19,827 nt of DNA from Syntrophomonadaceae bacterium (GCA_028698695.1 JAQVWB010000010.1:1-19827); one strand, 5' to 3'. Shown: positions 1 through 8,332, counted from the first letter of the stretch. The notes: generated by a model not told the origin, from the letters alone. Program-made: numbers and translations.

Positions 1-86
1 TTCATGTTCCCCCACACGACCCTACCCCTATTTTCCGTCTGCGGAAACATAATTTCAAGCACAACAAATGTACCATTCCCGGTGCT

Positions 87-1340
87 TTACCTCCTATATA
101 GCACTACCACGCACTCAACGTGTCCCGCCTGCGGGAACATATCTACTGGTTGAACTTTGTTTATGATGTAACCATTGTCGGTCAGAAATGCCAGGTCTCT
201 GGCCAGGGTGGCGGGGTTGCAGGAAACATAGGTTATATTCAGCGGACTCTTTTCAATTATGGAGTTTAGCAGGTCAGGATGGCAACCGGAACGGGGCGGG
301 TCCAGAATAATGGTATCAAATTGCTGTTCCAGAACGGGTATGATTTGTTCGCATTTTCCTGCATAGAATTGGCAGTTGTGAATATTATTCAAACGGGCAT
401 TGTTATTGGCGTCCTGGATACTTTCCGCAAAGGCTTCCACTCCGATTACCTCTTGGTGGTTTTTTGATATATATAATGCTATACTGCCGGTGCCGCAGTA
501 GGCGTCCAGTACTGTTTCTTCCTGATTATTGCCCAGGTTTTCTTTGACCAGTTGGTAAAGCCGTTCGGCTTGCTGATTGTTTACCTGAAAGAATGCCAGC
601 GGCGATACCTGATATTTATAAGTATCAATTTGAAAGTTCACATAAGGTTTCCCCGTCAGCAGTTCCAGTTGATTATCTTCGTATACCAGCAGTGATTCAA
701 GGTTGGGATAACCTTTCATAAGGTTAATTAATGCTTTCCGGTCAACCGGTCCTTCGATAATCAACATCAATTTTTGGTCAGCCGAGCCTTGTCTGATTAT
801 TATTTGTTTACCCGGTTCTGCAACGGTTAAGAATAGATAACAGTTTAAAAACCGGCTGAGTTCTGCGATTTCCGCTTGTAGAAGATTACATTCCTGTATA
901 GGCAGGAATTCCTGACTGTTGGCCCGATAGTATCCCAGTTTCAGTTCGCCTTGCGTTTTTCCGATATGCCAGGTAACTTTGTTGCGATAATTCCAGGGAT
1001 TGTCCATACCTATTACCGGCATAACTTCAGTTTCTATTTTCCCGATTCTGGTCAGGGCGTCTTTTACTAACTGCTGTTTTATTTGCAGTTGTCGTTCATA
1101 TTTTATATGCTGCCAGACACATCCCCCGCATTTATAGTAGTGCGGACAGGGTGGTTTAACCCGATCAGGCGAGGCAGTTATGATTTCGATTATTTCCGCC
1201 CGCGAGTATTTTTTCCGATCTTCAGTTATCCTGATTCCAACTTCTTCACCGGGAACTGCGTAAGGGATAAAAGTAGCTTTGCCGTTTATACGGGCTACAC
1301 CTTCACCGCGCTGAGTAATTCCTTCAATTTTACATTTCAT
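87..1340 (-). CDS. rlmD: 23S rRNA (uracil-5)-methyltransferase, RlmD/RumA type
   Basis: SAM-dependent methyltransferase that makes 5-methyluridine in 23S rRNA. Seen (417-aa numbering): an N-terminal TRAM-like RNA-binding segment (about 1-55); a 4Fe-4S cysteine set CPHYYKCGGC at 65, 71 and 74 with a probable fourth Cys at 151; the SAM motif VLDAYCGTGS near 277-286; the DPPRSGCHP motif near 347; the catalytic cysteine in SCNPATLARD at about 374; and the C-terminal GHVE glutamate. The frame is open from a TTG at 1358, but the ATG at 1340 is chosen because AGGAG lies 7 nt before it. It follows iorB across a weak terminator. Gram-positive homologs may modify two sites (RlmCD), so the target uridine is not certain; the family is. 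Confidence 0.93.
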   Translation of the reverse strand: MKCKIEGITQRGEGVARINGKATFIPYAVPGEEVGIRITEDRKKYSRAEIIEIITASPDRVKPPCPHYYKCGGCVWQHIKYERQLQIKQQLVKDALTRIGKIETEVMPVIGMDNPWNYRNKVTWHIGKTQGELKLGYYRANSQEFLPIQECNLLQAEIAELSRFLNCYLFLTVAEPGKQIIIRQGSADQKLMLIIEGPVDRKALINLMKGYPNLESLLVYEDNQLELLTGKPYVNFQIDTYKYQVSPLAFFQVNNQQAERLYQLVKENLGNNQEETVLDAYCGTGSIALYISKNHQEVIGVEAFAESIQDANNNARLNNIHNCQFYAGKCEQIIPVLEQQFDTIILDPPRSGCHPDLLNSIIEKSPLNITYVSCNPATLARDLAFLTDNGYIINKVQPVDMFPQAGHVECVVVLYRR

Positions 1341-1360
1341 GCCTTTGCTCCTGTACAATG

Positions 1361-1391
1361 AAAAATCAGGTGAGTATTACATCACCTGATT
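1361..1391 (-). terminator. Weak intrinsic terminator after iorB
   Basis: A perfect 10-bp inverted repeat, AATCAGGTGA (1364-1373) against TCACCTGATT (1382-1391) with an 8-nt loop, is followed on the minus strand by a run of T. Low GC makes it weak. A second copy of ACCTGATTTTT at 1408-1418, overlapping the iorB stop, can pair with the same arm, so two alternative hairpins are possible. Confidence 0.55.
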
Positions 1392-1416
1392 CTAATGTTT
1401 CTATATTACCTGATTT

Positions 1417-2013
1417 TTAACCTGCCATCCGGTAACGATTGCGTCCTTCGCGGAAGGCCTGCAGATTTACTTCCAATGCTTTGCGCGGAACAATGTCAGT
1501 TATGGCTTTTTCAACTTCTTCCGCCGGTATACCGACAGCTGCACTTAACAGTCCTACCAGCGCAACATTGGCAGCTTTTACATTACCGATGTCAGTAGCT
1601 ATTTCCGTAGCATTTACGATTACAGTTTGCGGTAGAATAGCAGCAATTTTTTCATGGATGTTATCCGGATATTTGGCCTTGCCGCTCATAACCGGCAGCG
1701 GGTTTACGCGCTCGTTGTTAATGATAACCATGCCATCCGGTTTCAGATAGTCCAGCCAGCGGGCAGTTTCGATTTTCTCAAAGCCCAGAATAATGTCAGC
1801 GTCTCCTTTTTTTATAATGGGAGAATATATTTTCGTCCCATAGCGCACCTGTGATACTACGCTGCCGCCACGTTGGGCCATACCATGAATTTCAGATACT
1901 TTTACATCATATCCCATCTGTACAGCCACTTGTGCAATGATGCGGCTGGTAAGTAATGTCCCCTGACCTCCTACGCCTACAATTAATACATTGGTTATTT
2001 TATCCTGCATCAT
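1417..2013 (-). CDS. iorB: Indolepyruvate:ferredoxin oxidoreductase, beta subunit
   Basis: Small (gamma-domain-like) subunit of the two-subunit enzyme that oxidatively decarboxylates aryl pyruvates to arylacetyl-CoA, reducing ferredoxin. Seen: 198 aa, the usual family length; an N-terminal GVGGQGTLLTSRI motif (about 13-25) and SEIHGMAQRGGSV (about 41-53), both typical of 2-oxoacid:ferredoxin oxidoreductase gamma/beta domains. The gene starts directly after the iorA stop (TAA abuts ATG), so the two are translationally coupled; GGAGG precedes the start. A second in-frame ATG directly follows the first and either could be used. Reaction and substrate range are family knowledge; the enzyme runs in either direction depending on ferredoxin redox state. 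Confidence 0.94.
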   Translation of the reverse strand: MMQDKITNVLIVGVGGQGTLLTSRIIAQVAVQMGYDVKVSEIHGMAQRGGSVVSQVRYGTKIYSPIIKKGDADIILGFEKIETARWLDYLKPDGMVIINNERVNPLPVMSGKAKYPDNIHEKIAAILPQTVIVNATEIATDIGNVKAANVALVGLLSAAVGIPAEEVEKAITDIVPRKALEVNLQAFREGRNRYRMAG

Positions 2014-3753
2014 TTATACCTCCACCGGTTTTATTGCATCAAATGTGCATACTTGCTCACACAGGCCACAGGCAATACAGCCGGCATTAATTTCAGCTTT
2101 CTTTTCTTCATCGTTAAATGAAATGCCGGTGCATCCAACCCGGATACAGGACTTGCAGCCGGTGCAAAGTTCGGGGTCAACCATTATCGGGTTGGTGACA
2201 ACTACTTTTTCCAGCAACACACAGGGACGTTTGGCTATTATTACCGACGGTTCCCGTCTGGCCAGTTCTTCTTTCAGAGCGGTTTCCAGTTCGTCAAGTT
2301 TTAACGGGTCAACCACGCGAACATTTTTGACTCCAATAGCTCGTACCAGGGCTTCTATATCCAGTTTGTTGGTAGGCTGTTTACGAATATTGACTCCGGT
2401 AGCCGGATGATCCTGGTGACCGGTCATAGCGGTTGTATCGTTGTCCAGAATCATAACCGTTGAGGTTCCCTGATTATATACCACATCAATTAAGGGTGTA
2501 ATCCCGGAATGTACAAAGGTAGAGTCTCCGATTACAGCTACAGTTTTGGCCGCAAATTCCTCGCCTCTGGCTTTTTCCAGTCCCATGGCAGTTCCGATGC
2601 TGGCACCCATACATATGCAGGTGTCCATACCTTCCAGTGGGCTGAGAGCACCTAACGTGTAGCAGCCAATATCACCGGCCACTTTCAATTTCATGCGGCG
2701 CAGGGTATGAAAGACACCGCGATGCGGACATCCAGCACATAGCAAAGGCGGACGGGCCGGAATTTCTTTTTCCAGTCCAAAACCAACCGGAGGTACTGCT
2801 CCCTTTAGTTGTTGTTCAAGATATTCGGGACTGTATTCTCCCAGCAGGGTGAAGCGTTCTTTGCCTTCGACTTTAATACCCCAGGAACGGACTTGTTCTT
2901 CAATAACCGGTTCGAGTTCTTCTACAATTATCAGCCGCTCAACTCCGGCTGCAAATTCTTCAATCATTTTGCGCGGCAACGGGTTTACTATGCCCAGTTT
3001 TAGAACCGATATATCCCCCATCACTTCTTTAACATATTGATAAGGAATACCGCTGGTAATAATGCCGATTTTACGGTCACCCCATTCGATACGATTCAGG
3101 GGGCTTGTTTCCACATATTCGCGTAACGCCTCAAAGTGCTTTTCAACTTCCACATGACGCCCGCGTGCATAGCCGGGCAGCATGACATATTTGGGGGCAT
3201 TCTTTTTATATTCTTTTAATACCGGTGTCTGCGGTTCTCCTTTTTCCACCATGGTCTGCGAATGGGCCAGCCGGGTAGTTATGCGCAGCATTACCGGAGT
3301 ATCAAATTGTTCACTTAAATCAAAGGCCTGGCGCGTAAAATCCAGAGCTTCCTGACTGTCGGAGGGTTCAATAACCAGCAGTTTGGCGAATCTGCCGTAA
3401 CCACGGTTATCCTGCTCATTCTGTGATGAGTGCATTCCGGGGTCGTCAGCGGATATTATTACCATACCTCCGTTTACTCCAGTATAAGCAAATGTGTAGA
3501 GCGGGTCAGCGGCTACATTTATGCCCACATGTTTCATGGCTACCAGAGTTCTGGCTCCGCCAATGGAGGCCCCCGCCCCTACTTCCATGGCTACTTTTTC
3601 ATTGGGTGCCCATTGGGCATATACACCTTCAAAGTCAGCAAAGTTAGTAACAATTTCAGTGCTGGGTGTACCCGGATAAGCAGTTGCTACGGTAGCACCT
3701 GCTTCAAATGCTCCTCTGGCTATGGCTTCATTGCCAATCATCAGTTGTTTCAT
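2014..3753 (-). CDS. iorA: Indolepyruvate:ferredoxin oxidoreductase, alpha subunit
   Basis: Large catalytic subunit: thiamine diphosphate (TPP) domains plus a ferredoxin domain. Seen: N-terminal MIGNEAIARGAFEAG and TAYPGTPSTEI (pyrimidine-binding domain); central CAGCPHRG and GDIGCYTLG; the TPP/Mg motif GDSTFVHSG with downstream DNDTTAMTGHQ; and a C-terminal double 4Fe-4S domain with cysteines at 530/533/536/541 (CxxCxxCx4C) and 559/562/565/569 (CxxCxxCx3C). The 579-aa length is normal. Electrons pass from the TPP site to these clusters and then to soluble ferredoxin in the cytoplasm. It is first in an iorA-iorB pair with its own candidate promoter at 3911-3940. The SD (AAGGGGA) sits about 12 nt from the ATG, rather far. 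Confidence 0.96.
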   Translation of the reverse strand: MKQLMIGNEAIARGAFEAGATVATAYPGTPSTEIVTNFADFEGVYAQWAPNEKVAMEVGAGASIGGARTLVAMKHVGINVAADPLYTFAYTGVNGGMVIISADDPGMHSSQNEQDNRGYGRFAKLLVIEPSDSQEALDFTRQAFDLSEQFDTPVMLRITTRLAHSQTMVEKGEPQTPVLKEYKKNAPKYVMLPGYARGRHVEVEKHFEALREYVETSPLNRIEWGDRKIGIITSGIPYQYVKEVMGDISVLKLGIVNPLPRKMIEEFAAGVERLIIVEELEPVIEEQVRSWGIKVEGKERFTLLGEYSPEYLEQQLKGAVPPVGFGLEKEIPARPPLLCAGCPHRGVFHTLRRMKLKVAGDIGCYTLGALSPLEGMDTCICMGASIGTAMGLEKARGEEFAAKTVAVIGDSTFVHSGITPLIDVVYNQGTSTVMILDNDTTAMTGHQDHPATGVNIRKQPTNKLDIEALVRAIGVKNVRVVDPLKLDELETALKEELARREPSVIIAKRPCVLLEKVVVTNPIMVDPELCTGCKSCIRVGCTGISFNDEEKKAEINAGCIACGLCEQVCTFDAIKPVEV

Positions 3754-3786
3754 GATTCGTTTTCATCCCCTTACCCCAATTTTATA

Positions 3787-3862
3787 ACGAGACTCTTCGC
3801 TTCGCTCAGAGTGATATAAACAAATATATCAAGAAACCTCTCATCCGCGAGGGAGAGAGGTT
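3787..3862 (-). repeat. Repeat-derived leader of iorA with three inverted repeats
   Basis: Between yyaC and iorA the probable iorA leader contains, left to right: ACTCT/AGAGT arms flanking GAGCGAAGCGA (minus-strand reading), a motif seen as dispersed repeats in many Firmicutes; an inverted repeat TGATATA/TATATCA (3812-3818, 3825-3831); and a hairpin AACCTCTC/GAGAGGTT (3835-3842, 3855-3862). The CTTCGCT...CAGAGTGA portion recurs inside the MITE-like element near 18419-18437. Likely a decayed dispersed repeat; a role as terminator for yyaC or leader structure for iorA is possible but unproven. Confidence 0.5.
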
Positions 3863-3910
3863 ATGTACCCTGACGGCATACAGTTTTTGCTTGATAGTTA
3901 ATCCAGGTTG

Positions 3911-3940
3911 ATAATATCACATTCCTAATAGCAGTGTAAA
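3911..3940 (-). promoter_or_regulatory. Candidate promoter for iorAB
   Basis: Minus-strand reading: -35 TTTACA (3935-3940), 18-bp spacer, -10 TATTAT (3911-3916) preceded by TG in extended -10 position. It lies right after the yyaC stop and would give a structured leader of roughly 150 nt. Confidence 0.5.
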
Positions 3941-3942
3941 TG

Positions 3943-4491
3943 TTATTGCCCACCAGTTAATAATTGGTTGGTATACCATTCTGCAATTGCCTGGCTGGTT
4001 ACGCGCGCCATTGCATATACCGGTGCCAGACTGCCGGAATGAATGTTCTTATGGCTGCTGCGGTCAAATCTGGTTCTTACTATTCCAGTTAGTGCTATAT
4101 GACCAATAGGGGGTAAATTCTTGGCCAAAGCTTTGCCTGGTATTAGTGCTCCCCTCTGCAGCTTTATAAAGCCCAATTCATCCTCATCTCCTACAGCAGC
4201 ATCAATGGCCAGTTCCATGTGTCCTGGATAAAGGCTTTTTATCTGTTTCATTCCCGTCACCAGGTTTTTCGCATTTAAAGGTTGATGCAAAGTTCCTATT
4301 ACCGGAATGAAGGGATTTATCTCCTTAAGCATGGTTCCCACCAACGGACCAAAACAGTCCAAAATATGAGTGTCCGAACCAACACAAACAATTATTGGTC
4401 CGCTTTCAGCAGAAGAAAATAATTGATCAAAAGCCTCTATCAATTCACCTTTTAAACTATCATCTTCATAATGCTTCGCAACTGTAATCAT
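3943..4491 (-). CDS. yyaC: Spore protease YyaC (GPR-like fold)
   Basis: Sporulation protein related to the germination protease GPR. Seen: 182 aa; IIVCVGSDTHILDCFGPLVG near residues 33-52, then HMELAIDAAVGDEDELGFI (about 91-109) and LTGIVRTRF (about 134), the conserved YyaC/DUF1256 pattern with acidic residues where GPR has its active-site aspartates. It is the last gene of the paaK-hisC-yyaC run: its ATG overlaps the hisC stop by 1 nt (TAATG), indicating coupling. Its exact substrate is not established in the family, so a peptidase role is inferred from fold. The gene indicates that the host belongs to an endospore-forming lineage. Confidence 0.88.
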   Translation of the reverse strand: MITVAKHYEDDSLKGELIEAFDQLFSSAESGPIIVCVGSDTHILDCFGPLVGTMLKEINPFIPVIGTLHQPLNAKNLVTGMKQIKSLYPGHMELAIDAAVGDEDELGFIKLQRGALIPGKALAKNLPPIGHIALTGIVRTRFDRSSHKNIHSGSLAPVYAMARVTSQAIAEWYTNQLLTGGQ

Positions 4492-5600
4492 TATTTTAGA
4501 TCTTTTAAAACCTTTTCCAAACTTGTTGTAAAACGCTGGTTTTCTTCTGCCGTTCCAACCGTTACGCGAATAAAGGTTGGAAGACCAAATATGTCACCGG
4601 TACGAACAATCACTCCCAGCTTTAAAAGTCGGTTAAATACTTCACGACCGTCTACGCCGGTATCCATAAAGATAAAGTTGGCTTCGGTGGGTACATAGGT
4701 TAAACCCATACGCTTAAATTCATTATACAGATATTGCTTGCCCTGTTTATTTAACTCCCGGCTTCTTTTCACATGCTCCTGATCCTGCAGAGCTGCCACT
4801 GCACCAATCTGGGCCGGAGAATTAACATTAAAAGGTTCCATTACCCGTTCCACTGCCTGGGCAATTTCCGTACTGGTCAAACCATATCCAATCCGCAGTG
4901 CTGCCAAACCATATATTTTGGAAAAGGTACGCAATACGATAACATTTCTGCCTTGGGCAAGATACTCCAAACCAGTACTATATTCGGGACTTTCCACATA
5001 TTCGTAATAAGCTTCATCAAAGACCACCAAAATATCTGGCGGGAGTTTGCTCATGAATTCTTTTATCTGCATGCGATTAACTATAGTACCGGTAGGATTG
5101 TTGGGATTACAGATAATAATCATCTTGGTTTTGGGCGTTATCGCATCCAGCATGGCCGGCAGATCATGCGTAAAATCTTTTAAAGGTACTTCTATGCATT
5201 CAGCTCCCATGATCAGAGCAGTAAATTCATATTCCGAAAAAGTCGGTTGGCCCACTATTATCTGGTCACCACTGCTTAGAAATGTCTCCGCCAGAAGCTT
5301 TAACAGTTCATCAGAGCCATTTCCTATTAAAATACCGGTAGTGGGGACATCATGATAGCTGGATAAAGCTTTTTTCAGGTTGAAGCAGTTGGCATCCGGA
5401 TAAAGGTGAATCTCAGTCAACATGTTACTTATGGCTTCAATTGCCCGCGGAGCCGGACCCAGTGGATTCTCATTGGAAGCCAGCTTTATTATGTTTTGCA
5501 GGCCTAATTCCCGTTTTACTTCATCAATAGGTTTACCGGGTGTATAGGGTTTAAGTTTGAATATCTCCTGCCTGGCCCGGTCTTTTACGAATTCCTGCAT
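4491..5600 (-). CDS. hisC: HisC-type histidinol-phosphate / aromatic aminotransferase
   Basis: PLP-dependent fold-type I aminotransferase of the HisC subgroup. Seen: 369 aa; KLASNENPLGP at 39-49, CNPNNPTGT near 164-172, FDEAYYEY around 194-201 (PLP-contact Asp195 and Tyr198), and the Schiff-base lysine K228 in RTFSKIYGLAALRIGYG. A GAGGAG SD precedes the ATG. It follows paaK by 20 nt and overlaps yyaC, with no other histidine genes in the window. Family members often also transaminate phenylalanine and tyrosine. Between paaK and iorAB, an aromatic aminotransferase role is plausible, though histidine biosynthesis cannot be excluded. Family assignment is firm; substrate is inference from context. 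Confidence 0.9.
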   Translation of the reverse strand: MQEFVKDRARQEIFKLKPYTPGKPIDEVKRELGLQNIIKLASNENPLGPAPRAIEAISNMLTEIHLYPDANCFNLKKALSSYHDVPTTGILIGNGSDELLKLLAETFLSSGDQIIVGQPTFSEYEFTALIMGAECIEVPLKDFTHDLPAMLDAITPKTKMIIICNPNNPTGTIVNRMQIKEFMSKLPPDILVVFDEAYYEYVESPEYSTGLEYLAQGRNVIVLRTFSKIYGLAALRIGYGLTSTEIAQAVERVMEPFNVNSPAQIGAVAALQDQEHVKRSRELNKQGKQYLYNEFKRMGLTYVPTEANFIFMDTGVDGREVFNRLLKLGVIVRTGDIFGLPTFIRVTVGTAEENQRFTTSLEKVLKDLK

Positions 5601-5620
5601 GTCATACTCTCCTCATCCAA

Positions 5621-6925
5621 TCATTTATTACGATTATCAATCACTCGTTTGGCTTTGCCCGCAGTTCTTTCTATACTATTCGGTTCAACCAGTTTAACTT
5701 TGGGGTTAAGCGATAAGGTTTTATATAATTGCTGCTTAAGCTTTTGTTCAATAGCTTCCAATTCAGCGTATTTGTCCGTAAATGCAACTTCGGAAATCTC
5801 CACTCTTATTTCAATATCATCCAAAAATCCTTTTTTGTATAGTATTATCTGGTAATGAGGTGCCAGTCCATCAATATCTACCAGAACACTTTCAATCTGA
5901 GACGGGAATACATTAACTCCCCTAATAACCATCATGTCATCACTGCGCCCGGTAATTTTGGATAGACGGGCAGTAGTTCGACCACACTCGCAGGGTTCAT
6001 AAGTCAAAGAGCTGATGTCTTTGGTCCGGTATCTTATAACCGGTACCGCTTCCCGGCAAAGAGTGGTAATTACTACTTCACCCGGTTGTCCCGGTTCAAC
6101 AGGTTGCAAAGTCTCCGGATCAATTATCTCCACAATAAACTGATCCTCGGCTACATGCTGACCGCAAATCAGGGCACATTCACCGGCAAATCCCGGTCCC
6201 CCCACTTCACTGAGGCCATAATTGTCAGTAGCCAGCATACCCCAGCGTTTTTCTATTTCCCGGCGATATTCTTCCGAGAATGCTTCCCCTCCAAAAAGAC
6301 CAATTCTTACCTTTAAATCGGTACGGGGGTCAATTCCTGCCTGTATGGCTGTTTCTGCCAGGTGCAGCGCGTAAGTAGGAGTGCTGACCAGAACAGTAGT
6401 GCCGAAATCTTTCATAATCATCAGTTGTTTTTCTGAATTGCCGCCCGAGATAGGTATTACGGTTGCTCCCACTTTTTCCAAACCGTACTGCAATCCATGA
6501 GCTCCGGTGAACAATCCATAACCAAAGGCAATCTGCGCAACATCAGTTGAATCAATCCCGGTCATAGTAACCATACGGGCTACTAATTCAGTCCAGTTGT
6601 TCAGGTCGTTTTTGGTACAACCAACTACCGTTAATTTACCAGTAGTTCCTGATGAAGCGTGAATTCTTACCACCTGATCCTGTGGCACCGTAAACATACC
6701 AAAGGGATAGCCTTCTCTGAAATCATCTTTTACCGTCAGCGGTAATTTGCTTAATTCATGCAGACTGTTTAAATCTCCGGGTGAAAAATTTATTTCATCA
6801 AATTTACGCCTGTATATCTCAGAATGATCGTATACATATTGTAAATTGCTTTTTAAACGTTGTAATTGCAGTTTTTGCATTTCTTCCCGTGGCATACATT
6901 CCATAGTTTCATTCCAGATTTTCAT
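5621..6925 (-). CDS. paaK: Phenylacetate-CoA ligase (arylacetate-CoA ligase)
   Basis: Adenylate-forming enzyme: aryl acetate + ATP + CoA gives arylacetyl-CoA + AMP + PPi, in the cytoplasm. Seen: 434 aa, typical for PaaK; P-loop-like SSGTTGK at 91-97 preceded by RIHA; substrate-loop NYGLSEVGGPGFAGEC around 235-250; RYRTKDISSL near 298; the hinge segment ITGRSDDMMVIRGVNVFPS near 327-345; and a C-terminal PaaK-type domain ending in GKAKRVIDNR. A weak GGGG/AGGA SD precedes the ATG. It heads the paaK-hisC-yyaC run. With IorAB (arylacetyl-CoA to aryl pyruvate or the reverse) and an aminotransferase it completes a route between aryl acetates and aromatic amino acids. Confidence 0.94.
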   Translation of the reverse strand: MKIWNETMECMPREEMQKLQLQRLKSNLQYVYDHSEIYRRKFDEINFSPGDLNSLHELSKLPLTVKDDFREGYPFGMFTVPQDQVVRIHASSGTTGKLTVVGCTKNDLNNWTELVARMVTMTGIDSTDVAQIAFGYGLFTGAHGLQYGLEKVGATVIPISGGNSEKQLMIMKDFGTTVLVSTPTYALHLAETAIQAGIDPRTDLKVRIGLFGGEAFSEEYRREIEKRWGMLATDNYGLSEVGGPGFAGECALICGQHVAEDQFIVEIIDPETLQPVEPGQPGEVVITTLCREAVPVIRYRTKDISSLTYEPCECGRTTARLSKITGRSDDMMVIRGVNVFPSQIESVLVDIDGLAPHYQIILYKKGFLDDIEIRVEISEVAFTDKYAELEAIEQKLKQQLYKTLSLNPKVKLVEPNSIERTAGKAKRVIDNRNK

Positions 6926-6978
6926 TATCCTATCCCCTATCCCTTTTTATAAATTACAATACCCGCACATACGCCTAG

Positions 6979-7000
6979 AGAGCTTACCAGGGCAAGCTCT
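6979..7000. other. Short inverted repeat between speE and paaK
   Basis: AGAGCTT (6979-6985) and AAGCTCT (6994-7000) form a 7-bp stem with an 8-nt loop. No T-run follows on either strand, so it is not a clear terminator. The rest of the 239-bp gap has no convincing gene; the speE frame after its TAG stays open to 7036 (see findings). Confidence 0.35.
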
Positions 7001-7164
7001 GCATGAATTTTTAATACTGATACATTGGAATTGATTTAAATGGAAGGATAAAAACTGGTCTCCATACATATACCACCGAGGTTGTTATCAAAAATAGCCA
7101 TGCTTCCATCCAACCCATTTATGCACAGATGGCCATTAATCAAGTTATCTTCCGGACTTCCGCT

Positions 7165-7995
7165 CTACCTGATTATCTCCTGCACATACTGTGGCAAACA
7201 GAATGCCGCCTGATGCATATCTTCATTATAATATTTTAAACCAGTTAGTACCGGACTGTCATTATGTATTTTACGGGGATTATGTTTTTTGCTGCCTGCA
7301 GTAAACGACCAGGGACCGCTTACATAGGTTGCTATCGTAGCCAGATATACTTCTACTATTGGAAATACCGGCTTCATATTAAAAAAACAATTACGAAAAT
7401 GTTCCGTAAAAAACACCGGCGATTCTGACTGAACTACCAGCATTCCATCCTCTTTCAGTATTTTATTGACATCTTCATAAAACTTCCGACTGAATAGCTG
7501 AATTGCCGGGCCTACCGGATCAGAACTGTCTACTATTACCAGGTCATACTTCTCAGCCGTATCCCGAACATAGACCAGACCATCAGTAATATGCAGATTT
7601 ACGCGACTATCGGAAATGGCACTGGCAACCTGAGGGAAATATTGCTGACTGATTTCAACTACCCGTTTATCTATTTCAACCATATCTGCCTGTTGCAAAC
7701 ATTGATGTTTTACAACTTCACGCAGCGTGCCGCCATCACCGCCACCAATTATTAATACTTTTTCCGGACGGGGATGGCTGTTCATGGCTACATGAGCAAT
7801 CATTTCATGATAAATAAACTCATCTTTTTCCGTTATTTGCAATGCTCCATCCAGAATCAGAGCTTTACCCCATTCTACCGTCTCTACAACTGCTAATTTC
7901 TGAAAAGGGGTGGTTTCCTGATGAATTATATCGGTAATTCTCCATCTGACCTCGTATCCATCAGTATGGGTTTCATAAATCCAAATATTTTCCAC
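7165..7995 (-). CDS. speE: Spermidine synthase (polyamine aminopropyltransferase)
   Basis: Transfers the aminopropyl group of decarboxylated SAM to putrescine, making spermidine. Seen: 276 aa; N-terminal beta region with LILDGALQITEKDEFIYHEM (47-66), the nucleotide motif IGGGDGGTLREV (83-94), MVEIDKRVV (105-113) binding the ribose, and the active-site loop IVDSSDPVGPA with Asp156 and Asp159. The start is a GTG, supported by AAAGGAGG 7 nt upstream; there is no in-frame ATG close by. It lies 18 nt after the small hypothetical gene, so it probably shares the transcript of the DnaD/DnaB-like genes. No SAM decarboxylase is visible in the window. The stop is TAG, followed by 42 open in-frame codons. 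Confidence 0.95.
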   Translation of the reverse strand: MENIWIYETHTDGYEVRWRITDIIHQETTPFQKLAVVETVEWGKALILDGALQITEKDEFIYHEMIAHVAMNSHPRPEKVLIIGGGDGGTLREVVKHQCLQQADMVEIDKRVVEISQQYFPQVASAISDSRVNLHITDGLVYVRDTAEKYDLVIVDSSDPVGPAIQLFSRKFYEDVNKILKEDGMLVVQSESPVFFTEHFRNCFFNMKPVFPIVEVYLATIATYVSGPWSFTAGSKKHNPRKIHNDSPVLTGLKYYNEDMHQAAFCLPQYVQEIIR

Positions 7996-8013
7996 ATCAT
8001 TACCTCCTTTGCA

Positions 8014-8331
8014 CTATTGTGTAGACACCTCCTGGGCCGACAAAAGATCACGAATTTCAGTAATACTGGATTTAATTGACTGGTCATCTTCCAGATCAGT
8101 TGCTAATATATTGGCTTTAATAATTTCTCTGAGTTCCTCGTTTGAGTCATAATCCTGGAATTCTTTAATTACGAAAATAAATGCTTCCGGTATAGTACAG
8201 TCAAATACCTTGTCCAGAAGGTTTAATAAAAAAGCCATCTCTTCAGAACTAAGACGATTATTAACCGCATGACGAAGAATTACCGAAGCTGTTTCATCGT
8301 ATATTTTCCTAAGTCTGATTTCCTCATTCAT
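8014..8331 (-). CDS. Small hypothetical protein, helicase-linked
   Basis: Not recognised. Seen: 105 aa from the ATG at 8331, acidic and predominantly helical, with no cysteine cluster or signal peptide: an N-terminal basic helix (MNEEIRLRKIYDE), a leucine-rich middle (EEMAFLLNLLDKVF) and an acidic C-terminal third (LATDLEDDQS). The frame opens 24 nt earlier at 8355, but that ATG has a purine run touching it and would overlap the helicase gene. The chosen ATG follows the helicase TAA by one base, with AAAGGA about 12 nt upstream. Tight placement between the helicase and speE suggests co-translation; a helicase loader or partner role is conceivable but has no motif support. Confidence 0.75.
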   Translation of the reverse strand: MNEEIRLRKIYDETASVILRHAVNNRLSSEEMAFLLNLLDKVFDCTIPEAFIFVIKEFQDYDSNEELREIIKANILATDLEDDQSIKSSITEIRDLLSAQEVSTQ

Positions 8332-8332
8332 T

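Noticed and set aside
1..86. Possible start of another gene at the left edge (ATG at 3-5, minus strand)
   Set aside because: The G-run is only 3 nt from the ATG and only one codon is visible; a 24-codon frame after rlmD has a badly spaced SD.
119..136. CCCGC/GCGGG inverted repeat near the rlmD end
   Set aside because: It lies inside conserved coding sequence (FPQAGHVE) with no T-run; explained by codons.
279..5355. Plus-strand frames of 60-139 codons over rlmD, iorAB, yyaC and hisC
   Set aside because: They lie opposite conserved genes with no SD and no recognisable product; shadows of the real frames.
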